Source of the DNA: Zygaena filipendulae | Taxonomy: Eukaryota; Arthropoda; Insecta; Lepidoptera; Zygaenidae | Length of the DNA stretch: 64,000 nucleotides | NCBI GenBank assembly: GCA_907165275.2 | Contig: OU015660.1 | Span: 5,334,501-5,398,500, forward strand | Direction: 5' to 3' | Shown here: positions 49,821 to 62,062 of the stretch, in pieces | Numbering within the stretch: the stretch's first letter is position 1 | Layout: each line of letters begins with the position of its first letter | Position numbers and translations under genes: made by a program | Notes under the pieces: generated by a model | The model's database searches: none | Told to the model about the DNA's origin: nothing | The model's input: the letters and a program-made list of their open reading frames with translations, nothing else

Positions 49821-49990
49821 ATTTATTTATTTATTTGGGAAACAAACGGTACAACATAAGTAAAAATATAACAAAATATAAAAAAATCTTACACCTTAAA
49901 GTTTCCACACATAGGAAAAAGATATATAAAAAAAAAAAAAATATTAACGCACTCAAAATTCCACGAGAGGTGGTATATGCAGTTCATTAA
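49821..49990 (-). repeat. LINE 3' tail remnant
   Basis: ATTTATTTATTTATTTGGGA followed by AACAAACGGTAC reads on the minus strand as a 3' end with an (AAAT)n tail. No coding part is seen. Confidence 0.4.
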
Positions 49991-50260
49991 AGTTAAAACT
50001 ATACATAATTGTTACAAATAACTATTGCTATAAATAACTATTGTATCTACATAAATTGCGTAGAAATAACAGTAGAATAAGAAGCGTTTCAAAAATATTT
50101 CTTTCCTCATTACCAACAGCAACGCCTGTTATCGTAGTCACGCAAAAGCTGTTTTCATGCAAAGCTACAGTTTGTATGAAAATAACTACTTAACTACCGA
50201 CTCGCAGGTTTGTCAAGCGAGCGACCGCAATCCGATATAACGCATCTAGCTAACTCAATT

Positions 50261-50272
50261 CAAAATGGCGGC
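50261..50272 (+). promoter_or_regulatory. Perfect YY1/Pho-type site
   Basis: CAAAATGGCGGC matches the full YY1 consensus, which is also the core of Drosophila Pho, the DNA-binding Polycomb recruiter. It lies in a GC-richer patch within gene-free DNA upstream of Abd-B. Confidence 0.4.
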
Positions 50273-50884
50273 GAAAACCGCACAAAGACATTCATCAGAC
50301 GAGCTGTCATAAAATAGAATTACTGGGACGGATCACAGGCTGTCTCACCATGATTACTATGAATCATCATAAATCAAACCCGCAGTGGCCCGCAGCCTTA
50401 CTCTAATTATACTAGATCTCTCTAGCCGCTGTGCAATAAATCAAATATTTCGGGTTTGTGCGGGTACGTATTTTTTGTAGGTCACCCCCAGAGGTCGTAA
50501 ACTACGACTGAAACTCAGCGGGATTAATGGTGCGGTGCGTTTTGCGAGAAAAATGTTGTTTCTTTCAGTTTTGTTTTAGTCTTTTTATTTTTCTGCTCAC
50601 ATAGTTAAATAGTAAGCATATCCGCACCGCGTTACTTAAAATTATAATTTGATGATAGAGTTCGAATATCGAAATATGAATGTCAGGATCTAGTGGTAAG
50701 CAATGATCGTAGTTCTCGAGTTCAAAAAATTTGGTCTGGATGTTCCAGTGAACCAGTGAGTCATAGTCAGTCACAGCAATGTATTTAAAACATAATTATA
50801 TAGTATTATAATATATAATATATAGATAACAGTTTATATACCTACGCCTGTGTATTTCTATAAGCTATCCTATAACTAATAATA

Positions 50885-51062
50885 TAAAGACGAGTGTATT
50901 TCTTTGTTTGTTACGTTTTCACGGTTTAATTACTCAACTGTTCGCCGTGAAATTTTGCATACACGTTTGTCAGGGGTACGTACCCCTGTACGGTCCTTTT
51001 TATCCTGAAATTTCCATGGAAATTCCGAAGTTAACGCGGGTGAAAACGCAGGAAACAATTAA
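50885..51062 (-). mobile_element. Lep1/Helitron-like repeat, diverged
   Basis: It has GTGAAATTTTGCATACACG, a GGTCCTTTTTATCCTGAAAT string and GGAAATTCCGAAGTTAACGC. The terminal GCTAG is mutated to ACAATTAAT. Confidence 0.45.
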
Positions 51063-51272
51063 TATGTTATAAATGTGGAGAATGGTTTCAAAGACCCGTT
51101 CTTACACACTCGTCGGGAGAGTTAATCTTATCTAATTGACTCTCGCTGAGAAAGCAATAAATATAATATTGACTCGACCAATAAACTATCACAATTAATT
51201 TCTTCATCGAGTAGGCAGACACTATTCCATATTTGTCTTATTTCCTAATACAATATTTATAGTATAAACTTG

Positions 51273-51600
51273 CTGTTCCTAGTGGTTTTACCTGCGTTAA
51301 TTTCGGAGTTCCCGCAGGAATTGCAGGACAAAAAGTAACTTATGTCCTATTCGGTACCTCTGAAAACTTGCAGTATGCGAAATTTAATGCTTTTTTTTCC
51401 GACATTTCCAACAATTATCGTTATATTTCAATCAATTTACAGAAAACCTAGACCAATTACTACATAGGTACCTATGGCTAAACATTTCTTATTAATCACT
51501 CTATCTATTGGTGAAAACCGCATGAAAATCCGTTCACTAGTTTTTGAGTTTATCGCAAACAGACAGATGCAGCAGAGAACTTTTATTTATAATATTAAGT
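51273..51600 (+). mobile_element. Lep1/Helitron-like repeat, diverged
   Basis: It has CTTGCTGTTCCTAGTGGTTT, CGGAGTTCCCGCAGGAATT and AAAAAGTAACTTATGTCC, with the end near AACTTTTATTTATAATATTA. Several diagnostic positions are mutated. Confidence 0.45.
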
Positions 51601-52969
51601 GATTTAGTAAATAGTACTAAATTGTACTAAATACTTAATACTAAATACTTATTGTATAACTATCCTAACTTTATAGTTAGGATAGGAAAAAAAATCGAGT
51701 AACAATAAATAGGTAGGTACTATTGGCAGAAATATGGCACAAGAATAAACCTAACTACCATATACATTATACACTCTATAATTTCTATATTATATTAACT
51801 AATAAAAGTATTATTCATAAAGTCAAGTAGGCTAAGTGAATGCCCATGAACTCGTTCAACCCAATTAATATCGACCACCATTTTAGTTTTCAGTAATAAG
51901 TTCAACGACAAAGGTTTTATAGGTATTCCCTGAAACCAGTGGCTAAACTTTTTACATAACAAGGACTTATATATTGCTAATGTGAAATGACATTCTCTGC
52001 CAGTCAACTTTCATAGCATATAGGTAAGCTTTATGAAATATGTCAAAAATTCTTCTATAGGTAGGTATGTGATGTGACGATATTAAATACAAATATATAG
52101 TTATAATGATATATAGCATTATTATCATATTATTATTATCATAATTATTATTCTATACAAAAAGATACCTACTAAAAGTAGTAAAATAACTTCTGACAAG
52201 TGTAGGTAAACAATATGTCAATAAAATATACAAGATATCAATATCCTGTGAAAGATTGGTCATTTCGGTCCATACAATAAGTTCTTAGGTGTAAAATAAA
52301 AACTTATCCTCTATTGTATGTCTTGCGCAAGATATCTCAGCAATGAGCATATTTCTAAATGGTTTAAATTTCTACAGCTATTTTATCTTTCAAAGGCACG
52401 GGTCGAATGTCGTTCGTTCTTAGACCGTAAATAAGTCTGGCATTTAGAGAACCTCGACTAGTATTTTACGTGCATTGGCAAATACTTAGGTACAATGCGA
52501 CAATAAACCCTACGGAATTATAAATGTTCTATATAAAGAGCAGTTGCCATCGTAAATAATACTTTATTAGCTTCTGAAGAGCGTGCGGATTCGTTTGAAA
52601 ATGGTCTTCAACATGAGTTTGCAGCAACGCTACTCCGGCAATGGCGACTCACGATTTGAAAACAGATTTATGATCGGCCACGATAACGGGCTTGCGATAA
52701 AAATTTTGCCATTCCATGGAGCACGTAGTGTTTATGTACTGTGTAGGTACCTTTCGAACGAAGAGATAGAAAATATCAATGGCTAAGTACTAAGATCTCA
52801 CCTACTTACCAATCTGTATTTGTATTTTTTATGAAAATGTGTTAACACGACATTTGGTTTCCTGCTCACGAAAAAGATTGTGGAAAACAGTGAAAACGTG
52901 TTACTTGGCTTTTAAAATAAATTGCTTTAGTCACGAATAATTAGGTACCTACCTACTATAATTTTTACT

Positions 52970-52982
52970 ATAGGATACCTTA
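52970..52982. repeat. LINE target-site duplication, left copy
   Basis: ATAGGATACCTTA directly precedes the (TAA)8 tail of the LINE. The same 13 bases recur at 55456-55468. Confidence 0.85.
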
Positions 52983-53124
52983 TAATAATAATAATAATAA
53001 TAATAAAGCCCTTTATTGTTTCTCGTTTTCCATGCAAATTTACAATAACAAATAATAGTTACATGCAACCAAAGAAAGTAATTAGATATAAAATATAAGT
53101 AGGTGCATATTATAACGTGCATAT

Positions 53125-53215
53125 TTAATTTCATTTTAATTTTATTTTATTTTAATTTCATTTTAAATTTATTTTATTTTAATTTAAATTCCATTTTAAT
53201 TTTATTTTATTTGAT
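53125..53215. repeat. AT-rich degenerate tandem repeat
   Basis: Repeats of ATTTTATTTTAATTTCATTT with small variations lie inside the LINE 3' untranslated region. Tandem repeats there are common in RTE-type elements. Confidence 0.5.
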
Positions 53216-53573
53216 GATTTATTTATATGGGTTATTTTACCTGAAATAAATGAATTATTATTTTTGTTATTATAACAATAATTCACAACAATCCAATTGA
53301 TTGTTAATCAAATAACAGTCAAAGTCTGTGTTTCCAATTATTATTTAATTAATTAATTTTTATTTTTGATTTAATATTGCGTTAATTTAATTTTATTTAA
53401 TAATAATCATTCAGCATCCAATTCATAATTATCCAATATAATATGTATAGCTATTTCATTATTTAAATTTATATTTTTATTTAATTATTTAAATTTGATA
53501 AAAAATTGATTTTACTATTGAGTTGCATAATTTTTATATTCCTGTCTATTTAATTAGCAAAATTAGATAAATT

Positions 53574-54747
53574 TCAATTATTTAAATGAGAATCCCTCTG
53601 TAGGGTAAAGGCCTCCTCCATTTTTATCCATTCTTTTTTATTTCTCGCCTTAGATTGCCATTCGTCTCCCGCTATATCCTTGATGTCATCGACCCATCTT
53701 CTAGAAGGTCTCCCTCGTTTCCTTTTTCCCTTTGGTCCTTTCCATGCCACGACACTTTTTGTCCACCGGGCGTCCTCCGTTCTAGCTAGATGTCCTGCCC
53801 ATTTCCATTTCAATCTCATAGAATGGAGTAAGAAATCTATTTGTTTTGTCTTCTCTCTGATCTTGGTGTGCCGTACCTTATCGCTCTTTCGAAGTCCCAT
53901 AATGGATCGTTCCATGGCTGCCTGACATATTCGGATTTTTTCTTTCACCTGTTTTGTGTATGTCCAGGTTTGTGAGCCATACGTTAGGCAGGGGAGAATA
54001 CCACTATCCATTACTTTCTTTTTCGCAGAAAGTGGCATATCGCCCTTCATTACTTCTTTGTGAGCCCAGTATTTTTGCCATGATATATTTATTCTTCTAT
54101 TTATTTCTTCTAAGTTGTTGTTCTGGTGAAAAGATACTTGTTTTCCGAGGTATATATAAGTCTCTACATAATCTAGATTTTTGTTACCTATTTTTATTGA
54201 ATGTTTTGTCGAATTAGTCATCAGTTTTGTTTTTTGCAGGTTCATTTCTAATCCCACACGTACACTCTCAGTGTAAAGATCGTGTATCATTTTTTCTAGT
54301 TGTGAACTATATTCTGAGAACAATACTATATCATCAGCAAATCGCAAGTGGCTGAGGAACTTCTTATCTATTTTAATACCAATATTCTTCCAGTCTAGTT
54401 TTTTGAATATGTTTTCCAGTACAGCGATAAAAAGTTTGGGAGATAAGGGGTCGCCTTGCTTTACGCCTCTTTTAATTTTTATTTCTGGGCCTTTTGTTTC
54501 CAGACTAATTCTACTTGTACTTCTGTCATAGATGTCTTTTATTATATTGCAATAAATGTCATCTATATTGTTCTCTTTCAGTGCTTCCCATATCGAGATG
54601 TGTGAGATGCAGTCGAAGGCTTTTTGATAATCTACGAACGCTAGGTAGAGAGGCCTTTGAAATTCTTTATACTTTTCTATAATGCTCTCCAAGGTTTGAA
54701 TATGGTCGACAGTCGAATATCCTTTTCGAAAGCCTGCTTGTTCTATT
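53574..54747 (-). pseudogene. LINE reverse transcriptase, C-terminal part
   Basis: The frame is open for about 390 codons. It begins inside the RT at IEQAGFRKGYSTVDH. It then shows motif A with the catalytic Asp (LAFVDYQKAFDCI), motif B (GVKQGDPLSPKLF) and the catalytic FADD box (RFADDIVLFS). Downstream are the thumb and a basic C-terminal region (KRKRGRPSRRWVDD), ending near SHLNN. No internal stop or frameshift is seen, which implies a young copy. The sequence before IEQAGF in this frame is not LINE and marks the inversion breakpoint. Confidence 0.9.
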
Positions 54748-54753
54748 GAAGAA

Positions 54754-55459
54754 ACGTTAAGCCTGATTAAGCAACGCCATCTACTACAAAATCTCAAATC
54801 TAAAAGTCCTGAAGATAAGTTGAAACTCAGAAATATCTATAAATTAACTAATAAAAGCATTAGAAGAGACTACAGGAACCACAGATCAAAAACAATAGAG
54901 AAACATTTAATGACTAGTGGAAGTTGCAAACGCGCATTTAAAGAACTTCGCACGCATAAAAACTGGATACCTAGCTTATCAGAAAACTCCACTTCATCGA
55001 CAAACAGAGAAAACATCCTCAAAATAGCAACTAGTTTCTACGCAAATCTCTATGATCAAAAGGCCCTTGGGAATTCCGAAACCGTAACTTTTCTCTCTCA
55101 AAATGTAAATAACGAAAATATAACTAACATATATTGGAACGAATCAGAAATAGATCGTGAAATAAAAAGGCTAAAATCAGATAAGAGCCCAGGACCAGAT
55201 GGTATTCCAAATGAGGCATTAAAATTGGGAAGAACACTGCTAACACCTGCAATAACCTTTTTATTCAATATTATAAACAAAGAGCAGAAAGTTCCCGAAC
55301 AGTGGACTAAATCAAATATTATATTACTTTATAAGAAAGGGGATCCAAAAGATATAGGAAACTATCGTCCTATCAGCCTACTACCTAGTCTCTACAAATT
55401 GTTCTCACAGTGTATCCTAAGCCGAATATCTGCTAAAATCGACATAAACCAACCAATAG
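54754..55459 (+). pseudogene. LINE ORF2, inverted 5' part
   Basis: The plus-strand frame carries the region before the RT core (SLIKQRHLLQNLK...LKLRNIYKL) and then early RT motifs: KSPGPDGIPNEA, LYKKGDPKDIGNYRPISL and SAKIDINQP. These sit immediately N-terminal to the part encoded on the opposite strand. The frame is intact to the breakpoint and then runs a few codons into flanking DNA. The apurinic endonuclease domain that should precede it is absent. Confidence 0.88.
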
Positions 55460-55468
55460 GATACCTTA
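55456..55468. repeat. LINE target-site duplication, right copy
   Basis: ATAGGATACCTTA matches the left copy exactly. Its first four bases (ATAG) are also LINE sequence, that is microhomology. Confidence 0.85.
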
Positions 55469-56186
55469 CCACTACTATATGATCCAACTAATTGCCTTAA
55501 AGATATCGTAGAAAATAGGTAACACATAAAAAAATCATATTCTGAAATTTGTCGATAGTCTTAAATAACTAAGGCAAGAAATATGATAATATCAATTATT
55601 CGATATAGATATACCTAAACTGCTTTGCACATATTTTTAGCGCTAACGTTAGGTAAAATATATAGGTATTTCCCATTTGATATGGTACTAGGTAGGTATA
55701 ACTCAAATTTGCTGTAAAATACAAAGAGCTTTGATTTATAAACGATTTCACTTTTCTCGAATGTATAGGTAGGTACCTACGTAGTCTTTGAAACTGGTAA
55801 TGTTTTCTTTTCATAGAAATATATTTGCATGATTTTTGCAAAAATTACAAAAAAAATATAAAACTTAAACAACAATAAATCAATGTAGGTATAAATTATT
55901 ATTTTATTACTCACAAATAAATCCATAAATCTCCTAATTTTCGTGACACATAATCTGAGTCATAAATGCTGAATAATGTAATGTTATAAACATGTGTAGG
56001 TATAGCACTCCGTGAAAATCAATGTCTCAGGTAACACGACCGTTAAGAGAAAAACTTGCGACGAGGCGTGCGTCTATACTTGACGTTGAGCGATTTTTCA
56101 TGAAATATATTATTAGCATTTATGTTTATCGTAGTACTCGTAGATGCACGTTTATAAAAAAATAATAATTTCAAACTTGAAAATCC

Positions 56187-56330
56187 GACGCCATCTTGAT
56201 GGGCGTGCGTACGCGCCTGCGCGCCGCGAGCACCGCGAAATTACAGGCGCGCGCGCTCGGCCGCTAGCCAGTGTAAAAATAAAATAAAGTTAAAACAACG
56301 TCATTTTGTGCACGTGTGTGAGAGAGGGCC
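56187..56330. promoter_or_regulatory. GC island with Pho-like and GAGAG motifs
   Basis: GACGCCATCTTG (56187-56198) differs from the YY1/Pho consensus at one base. It is followed by a CpG-rich run (GCGCCTGCGCGCCGCGAGC), then GTGTGTGAGAGAGGG (GAGAG at 56320). This may be a Polycomb response element or an unannotated promoter. Confidence 0.35.
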
Positions 56331-59279
56331 AGTATTTATTTATAGGCTAGTAGCTATGTTAATATAAAGAATGACCAAGTTAGCTTGAGCGTTCCTTGTG
56401 GTTTGTGAAATGTCTTAATTTCGATTGCCCTTCACATCTTCTTAGCCAACACCCAACAGCTCTATGTGCGGTGAGCCGTAAGCGTCGCTACTGCCTTAAT
56501 GAAAACGTTTTCGACCTAATTAAAGGGGATTTATCTTAATGTCTCTCAGTAGTTTTAATAAAAAAGACATAAAATATTGTAGATACTAATTAAACTTACC
56601 TAAATATTAAATAAAAAGTATATAGTACTGCGAAACTACTAAATTGTATGTGTAACAGAATTTCTAACTTATACATTGTTTAAGTAGATCTCTCTACAAT
56701 TTATTAAGTAGCGTATACGTAGATGTTTCTAAACATCTACACTCATAGTGATTTTTCCTAAATTTTACCTACACTTGCCATTTTGTGATATTATTCCGAT
56801 ATAAGAAGTTATAGGTAAGGTTAAGCATATACGTGCAGTATAAGCGTTATTAAGGCAAGCAAGATATGTATTGCGAGGCGATATTTCAGAGTACAGCGCG
56901 GGCGGTCGGTCAAAGACCCCACCGCCCCACGCCACTTCCACGGCTTCCCCTTAGGGCTGGCTGCTGTCAAAGTTTCGCATGGTTAATTTGACTTCAAAAT
57001 AAGAAAACAATCTTAGCGGTATCTTTAAAAACGTCTTTCTTTAATTTATTCCTATAAGTTTTATTAAATACACATTACCTAGGTAATGTATGTAGGTAAC
57101 TCTGCTAAGTAAAATTTTATATGCATTTAACAACATAAAGAATAGTTTTGAAGTCAATATAATGTAGAGTCTGTGCTATTTTTGTTTATTATGAAATCTA
57201 TACAAGTAAAACCAGAGACAACGGGTTACATTAAATATCTTTATTTAACAAAATTTAGTTAGCAAGAGTAGTAGAACACTAGTAGTTTACTTTACTTGTA
57301 GTGTACTTAGTTTTTGGTGAGCATTAATAAATTTTCTTCTTCAATGAGTTCGACTTGTAATATAATGGCAACCCTACCGCAAGGACCGTTGCGTCCGCTT
57401 TTTAATTTTACTCTGCAGCTGACAGAGGCCTGTATAAACACACCCTTAACACTTTTAATTTTTAACGTAGGTATTTATAGTTAGGAGCAAAGCACGGTAG
57501 GTACAAGACCTATCGTTTAATTATATTATTTAAGTAGATACATAAATATAGACGCTCTCTGAAAAGTCCGATAACATATATATCTCCGACAATAACGTTA
57601 CTGTGTTTTGACGTTGTGATCAAACTGATTACCATAGATGAATACATATTCACATAGCAACGACACTTCTATCCCTCTGATCACAATCTACGCTCGTAAA
57701 ACTGGGACTGGGACTAAAATTCAAATGTGGCCACTTTCCGGAATAACCTTGTTATAATATAATAAATATAAATTCTTCAAAACAACTCAATTGCAGCTTT
57801 AGATTAAAAATTTTGATAACATTCTTCAATAGATAAAACCAACTATTGGTTTGGCCATGCAGGCTATAAAAAATCTTCTCAGAAGCTTTTCCAAAATGAC
57901 TCTACGTTTTGCACAGGTCGTTTTCTTTTTTACATCTTGTATCTATGAATAAACATAGCATTTCTTAAATGTTACGGTCTACTTGGCTCCAAGACCGCTC
58001 CCCTTACAAGGAAGTAACATCCCCATCCCTCGAAAACGATAAATATGTCAGTGGGAGATATTACACGACGCTAAGACGTGGGTCCCGTCAGTAAATTATT
58101 ACTGTACAACTTTTCTTGATGAGTTTCGTGCTCGGCGATGGAATAAGTTTTTACTTTTTATTACTGTTCAGGATTAAGCAAAGTTGTTTCGTTTTGTTTT
58201 AACATGGAAGTGGGTAGAAGGTAATTAAGAAATTCTTATAAATTCTGAGAGGACGAGACGAGTAGGTACGTTAATAGTTGCCTAAAGAAGAGAAAGATAT
58301 TATTATTTTTAAAAAGTTTACTAATTTGATTTGAGTTTACTTTTGATACACCTAGTTTATTTTCAGTGTGTCATGGGGTGTCATAAAATTAAAAAATATC
58401 TGAAACCAAGTAAAGAGCTTAGTACAAAAAATCATATCGCCCTAAATTATAATATCAAAATAATACCAAATTTATTGCATATTTTACATTTCATAGCCGC
58501 AGCGACAGAGCGTAATAACGTTAGGTAGAGTCCGCATTAAAAACGTAATAGAAAATGTAGAGCGTTTGGATTTCTACTTACCTACCTACTTGTTAGTAGG
58601 TTATTTATTACAGTTATTTATTTAATCAGGAGGTGAGTACCTACCTATATATATTTCATTTTAAAATTGTTTCAATCTATTTATACAACTATATGATTTT
58701 GATTTACATAATAATGCTTTGAATACCTATATTGCAAAAATTTAATAGGTACTAGTTATAAAATGATTTGATCAATAAATAGGTAGGTAGGTAGATATAT
58801 AGATATAATAATATCCATACTTTGGGCTGCATTTGATGCTAACTGTACCGAGCTATACCACTGAAGTTACCTATAGCTGGTATAGTTCCATATTATAGCA
58901 CTGAGGCCGAGTGTTATCAATATTCGTGCCAACATCCACTTAAAAACGAGAATTTCAATTTAGATAAAGCAAACATGCATCAAAAGGTTACGAATGGGGT
59001 AAAAGAATGGGTACAATACCTACCTACGTATATGAACAAGAAAAATCAAAGACTAAGTATGTACATAATGTTAGTAAAGAGTAAACTCTACAATTCCGTA
59101 AACGAAGGAGAGATCCTTATACGTAGCCTAAAAAGGTAGGTACTTAAGTAGAATTGCTCAGACGCAAAAAAAAAACACTTAAAGTCACATTGTAGTCCAG
59201 ATCCTCTTCTTACAAAGCAAACAAAAACAATTTCCCCGCAAAAAAATTCAGGAAAAAGACCGCCAGAGAAAAACAACGG

Positions 59280-59520
59280 CGACCATAAAAGAAAGAGCAG
59301 AGTTGGCGGGCAAAATGTGGCCTGCTCGCTCAGCGCGACGCCATTGGTCGCACGTTGGCCCCCCGCTGCCTGCCCCCACCTCCTAGCGCGTCCGACCGTA
59401 ACTCACTCTTCACTTGTTTTTATGGCCGCCATTTTGTGACGTTCGCTCGCGCGGCAGCCCAAGCTAATCCATACCGGCGCTAGTACCAATGGGAGCGTAC
59501 TGGTGTGTGTGAATGTTACC
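59280..59520. promoter_or_regulatory. GC island with perfect YY1/Pho site
   Basis: GCCGCCATTTTG (59425-59436) is a perfect YY1/Pho consensus and overlaps TTTATGG (59419-59425), a posterior-Hox-type site. CCATAAA (59283) and GCCATTGG are nearby. The island is CpG-rich in AT-rich surroundings and has no open frame, so regulatory function or a non-coding RNA promoter is likelier than coding. Confidence 0.4.
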
Positions 59521-60914
59521 CGACCGGATCCACACAACGTATGACTGTGTTGGTTTCATACTTGTCTTATGACGTCATGTTTGGCAGCATTGCTCGTTTG
59601 TATAGGGGAACTCATACGTTAGTCCATTGTGCGTAAAGTGGGAAGAGCTCCATCTTCGTATCTTAGTAGCTGAAATTAAAATAATTTTCAGTTTCATTTG
59701 CTAGTTGCTAGAAGACTTTTCTACGTTGATCCGTTCATCGAGTTCAGTTTCAGTTTCATCCGAAATTATGACATGAGTTTTAAGAAAATTGTAGAGTCGC
59801 CTATATAACAGTACTCTCAAGAAATTTCCCTACTTTTGAGATGAGGTACCTACAAGAATTTTAAAATCGGTTAATTTTTTTAAAAGTAAATCTACTGACA
59901 ATTCTGACAATTGTATCATTATTTCATTGATTTGGTACCAAAATAATTGTTTCCCTACGATTCTACTTACTAACCGCATACGAGGTTTCAACTATTATGA
60001 ATATGTATTTAATTTGCTGGCTTACAACACCAACCTTAGTAGATATAATAATTATAATTATTGGCTTGTCGTCTAGGATAAAGATAAATGTCTGGCTAGT
60101 TGTTATTAAAAAGTAAGTGGTAGCAATGTATATTAATTTCTATTAATCCGTTTTAGGTGATTTAAATGCGAAAAATACACCTATCAATCGTAAATGTAAA
60201 AAAAAGCTGTTTAAAAAGATCAACATAAATATCTGTGAACTTAAAAAAACTAAGCCCTTTGGCCAGCAAATTACTATTATTGTCTTTATTTGTCAGTTAC
60301 TATTATTGTGTGTATTTGTCAGTGAGTTGATGAGTTGTACAATAATTAAGTAATGATTTATTATTGAAAAGCTAAGCAGATACGAATTTCGGATTCGTTT
60401 AAGTGCCCGCCATTACAGCTGTCATTAACGCAGTAGGTACCTCAGCCCCTATTTCGTCTAATGAAAGTCCGCTCGATCCATAGATGCATGAGCAAGGGTC
60501 TTTAATGGCAGCGTCTTTACTTCCACTATCTCGATGTCTTAATCCCCATCATTATACTTCGTCTCCGCTCACTAAATAGCAACCACATTTTCAGTTTAAC
60601 ATCCCAAACTATTTCCGTCCCTTTTGTGCACCAACCATTTTAAATTAGGGTCAGATGAGTCGAGAAATCCTCTTTCACTCCAAGAAGCCGGGATTAAATT
60701 GCAAAATGTGCCGAATAGTATTTTTGAAAAGGGTTCCAATTATATCTTCGGAGCCATGATTTACGTTTTCATTTGGGTTTTGTGATGATTTAATAGTTGC
60801 TTTGGTAGGTAGATATCTTCTCTAAATATAGTGCATAAGTATTTCTAAAATACCTATAGGTAGGTACACATGTAACAAGTGATGAAAGAAATAGTGGAGT
60901 TAGAGGAACAAATG

Positions 60915-61130
60915 CAGACTAATATTATAAATGTGGAAGTTTGGATGGATGGATGGATGGATGAATGGATGTTCATTGCTCAATCACGCCAGAACGGCGA
61001 AAAATATTGAATTTGCCCAGAGGTAGATTATAGTCTAGAATAGGACATAAGGTCATTCATTCATTCCGGAATTTCCGCGGAAACTCTGAAATTACCGTGG
61101 GTTAAACCGTTGGGAATAGTTACTAAGATA
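60915..61130 (-). mobile_element. Lep1-like repeat with (GGAT)n microsatellite
   Basis: A GGAT repeat (60943-60970) is followed by ATCACGCCAGAACGGC, then ATAGTCTAGAATAGGACATA and GGAATTTCCGCGGAAACTC. This is the minus-strand order of the family, with the GCTAG end mutated. Confidence 0.55.
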
Positions 61131-61867
61131 TAGGTATAAGTTAGCACCACAGACAACACTGTAATTAGTCTAGCGAACTTATGCTAACTGCTACGCCATG
61201 TGTTGCGGGTACGCTGTCCGCGTCGAGACAAATCATTTCACCAAATGTGTTTATCCTAAGTATATTAAAAACAGGTATACCTATATTTACACAAAATAGG
61301 TAGGTATGTGTATTGTATCTGTTGTCTAATATTTATAGCACAAGCGCTAATTAATTTGGACCACGGCACTGTAGATACCTATACAGTGCAATAACCAAGC
61401 ATTTTAATAATGGAGTCATAAATAAATATAATGTATATTTTTTATGTACTGAGCACCTTACTCAAAAGTTTACCTTTAAGCTTCTTAAGCAAAACTTTGA
61501 AGTGTACATGTATTCCACACTTGCTACATGTAAAGGTTAGACGACTTATAAACCTATGTTCCTAGAGAATAGACTATAGACATAAAAATATAATATTATT
61601 GTAATAATAATTTTAACTATGGCCGGAGAACAGCTCATTAAGGATTGTTCGGTAAACTTACCTACTGCTAGATTTTCCATTACCAACGGCCCCTAGCACG
61701 CAACTATTACTCGCACATTTTATAAATAGGTAGGATTCTATTTCAACATGAAAAAGTCTTTTTGTGCAATATTCTAAAATTTATTCATATTGATGGTAAT
61801 ACGAGTATATGCGCCTAACTTTTACGTATATTTGTTGAATGAAATTTAACTCTATATAGGTACAAAT

Positions 61868-61960
61868 ACCGCCGGTAATTTCAGAGTTCCTGTGGAAATT
61901 TCGGGATAAAATTACTTTATGTCACTCGACTACCGTAGCTTCCTATAAATGAAAGAATTT
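61868..61960 (+). mobile_element. Lep1-like fragment, truncated
   Basis: CCGCCGGTAATTTCAGAGTT, GGAAATTTCGGGATAAAAT and TTTATGTCAC match the family's first half. The rest is lost. Confidence 0.45.
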
Positions 61961-62062
61961 TCAAAATCGGTTCCGTAAATAATAATAAAAATAATCCAGA
62001 GAATTACCCTTACAGCGTCACAAACTCACAAACAATGTACTAACTTTATCTTTTTATAATAG

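Larger units (their letters stand above)
46250..52969. other. Gene-free upstream DNA
   Basis: No gene is recognised. It includes an AT tandem stretch (47906-47955, units of TATACTATA), a LINE tail near 49821, a Pho/YY1-type site at 50261 in a GC-richer patch (50200-50560), and two Lep1-like fragments at 50885-51600. Confidence 0.45.
52983..55459 (-). mobile_element. RTE-like LINE, 5'-truncated with a 5' inversion
   Basis: The insertion is about 2.5 kb with a (TAA)8 tail (52983-53006). Next on the minus strand is a 3' untranslated end (CAATAAAGGGCTTTATTA), then the 3' half of ORF2 on the minus strand up to about 54747. The adjoining 5' half lies on the plus strand from about 54754 to 55459. 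Rejoined in order the halves would meet within the reverse transcriptase, so this is one element with an internal inversion. The flanking 13-bp direct repeat proves a single insertion event. The endonuclease region is missing, so it cannot move by itself. Confidence 0.9.
55483..60914. other. Gene-free upstream DNA with two GC islands
   Basis: No gene is recognised. GC-rich islands with Pho/YY1-type sites lie at about 56180-56330 and 59280-59520. A weak inverted repeat (CTATACCA/TGGTATAG) lies near 58852-58885. The rest is AT-rich. Confidence 0.45.

Noticed and set aside
54774..54783. CGCCATCTAC as another CTCF/Pho site
   Set aside because: It is part of the LINE coding sequence at the inversion breakpoint, so it arrived with the transposon.
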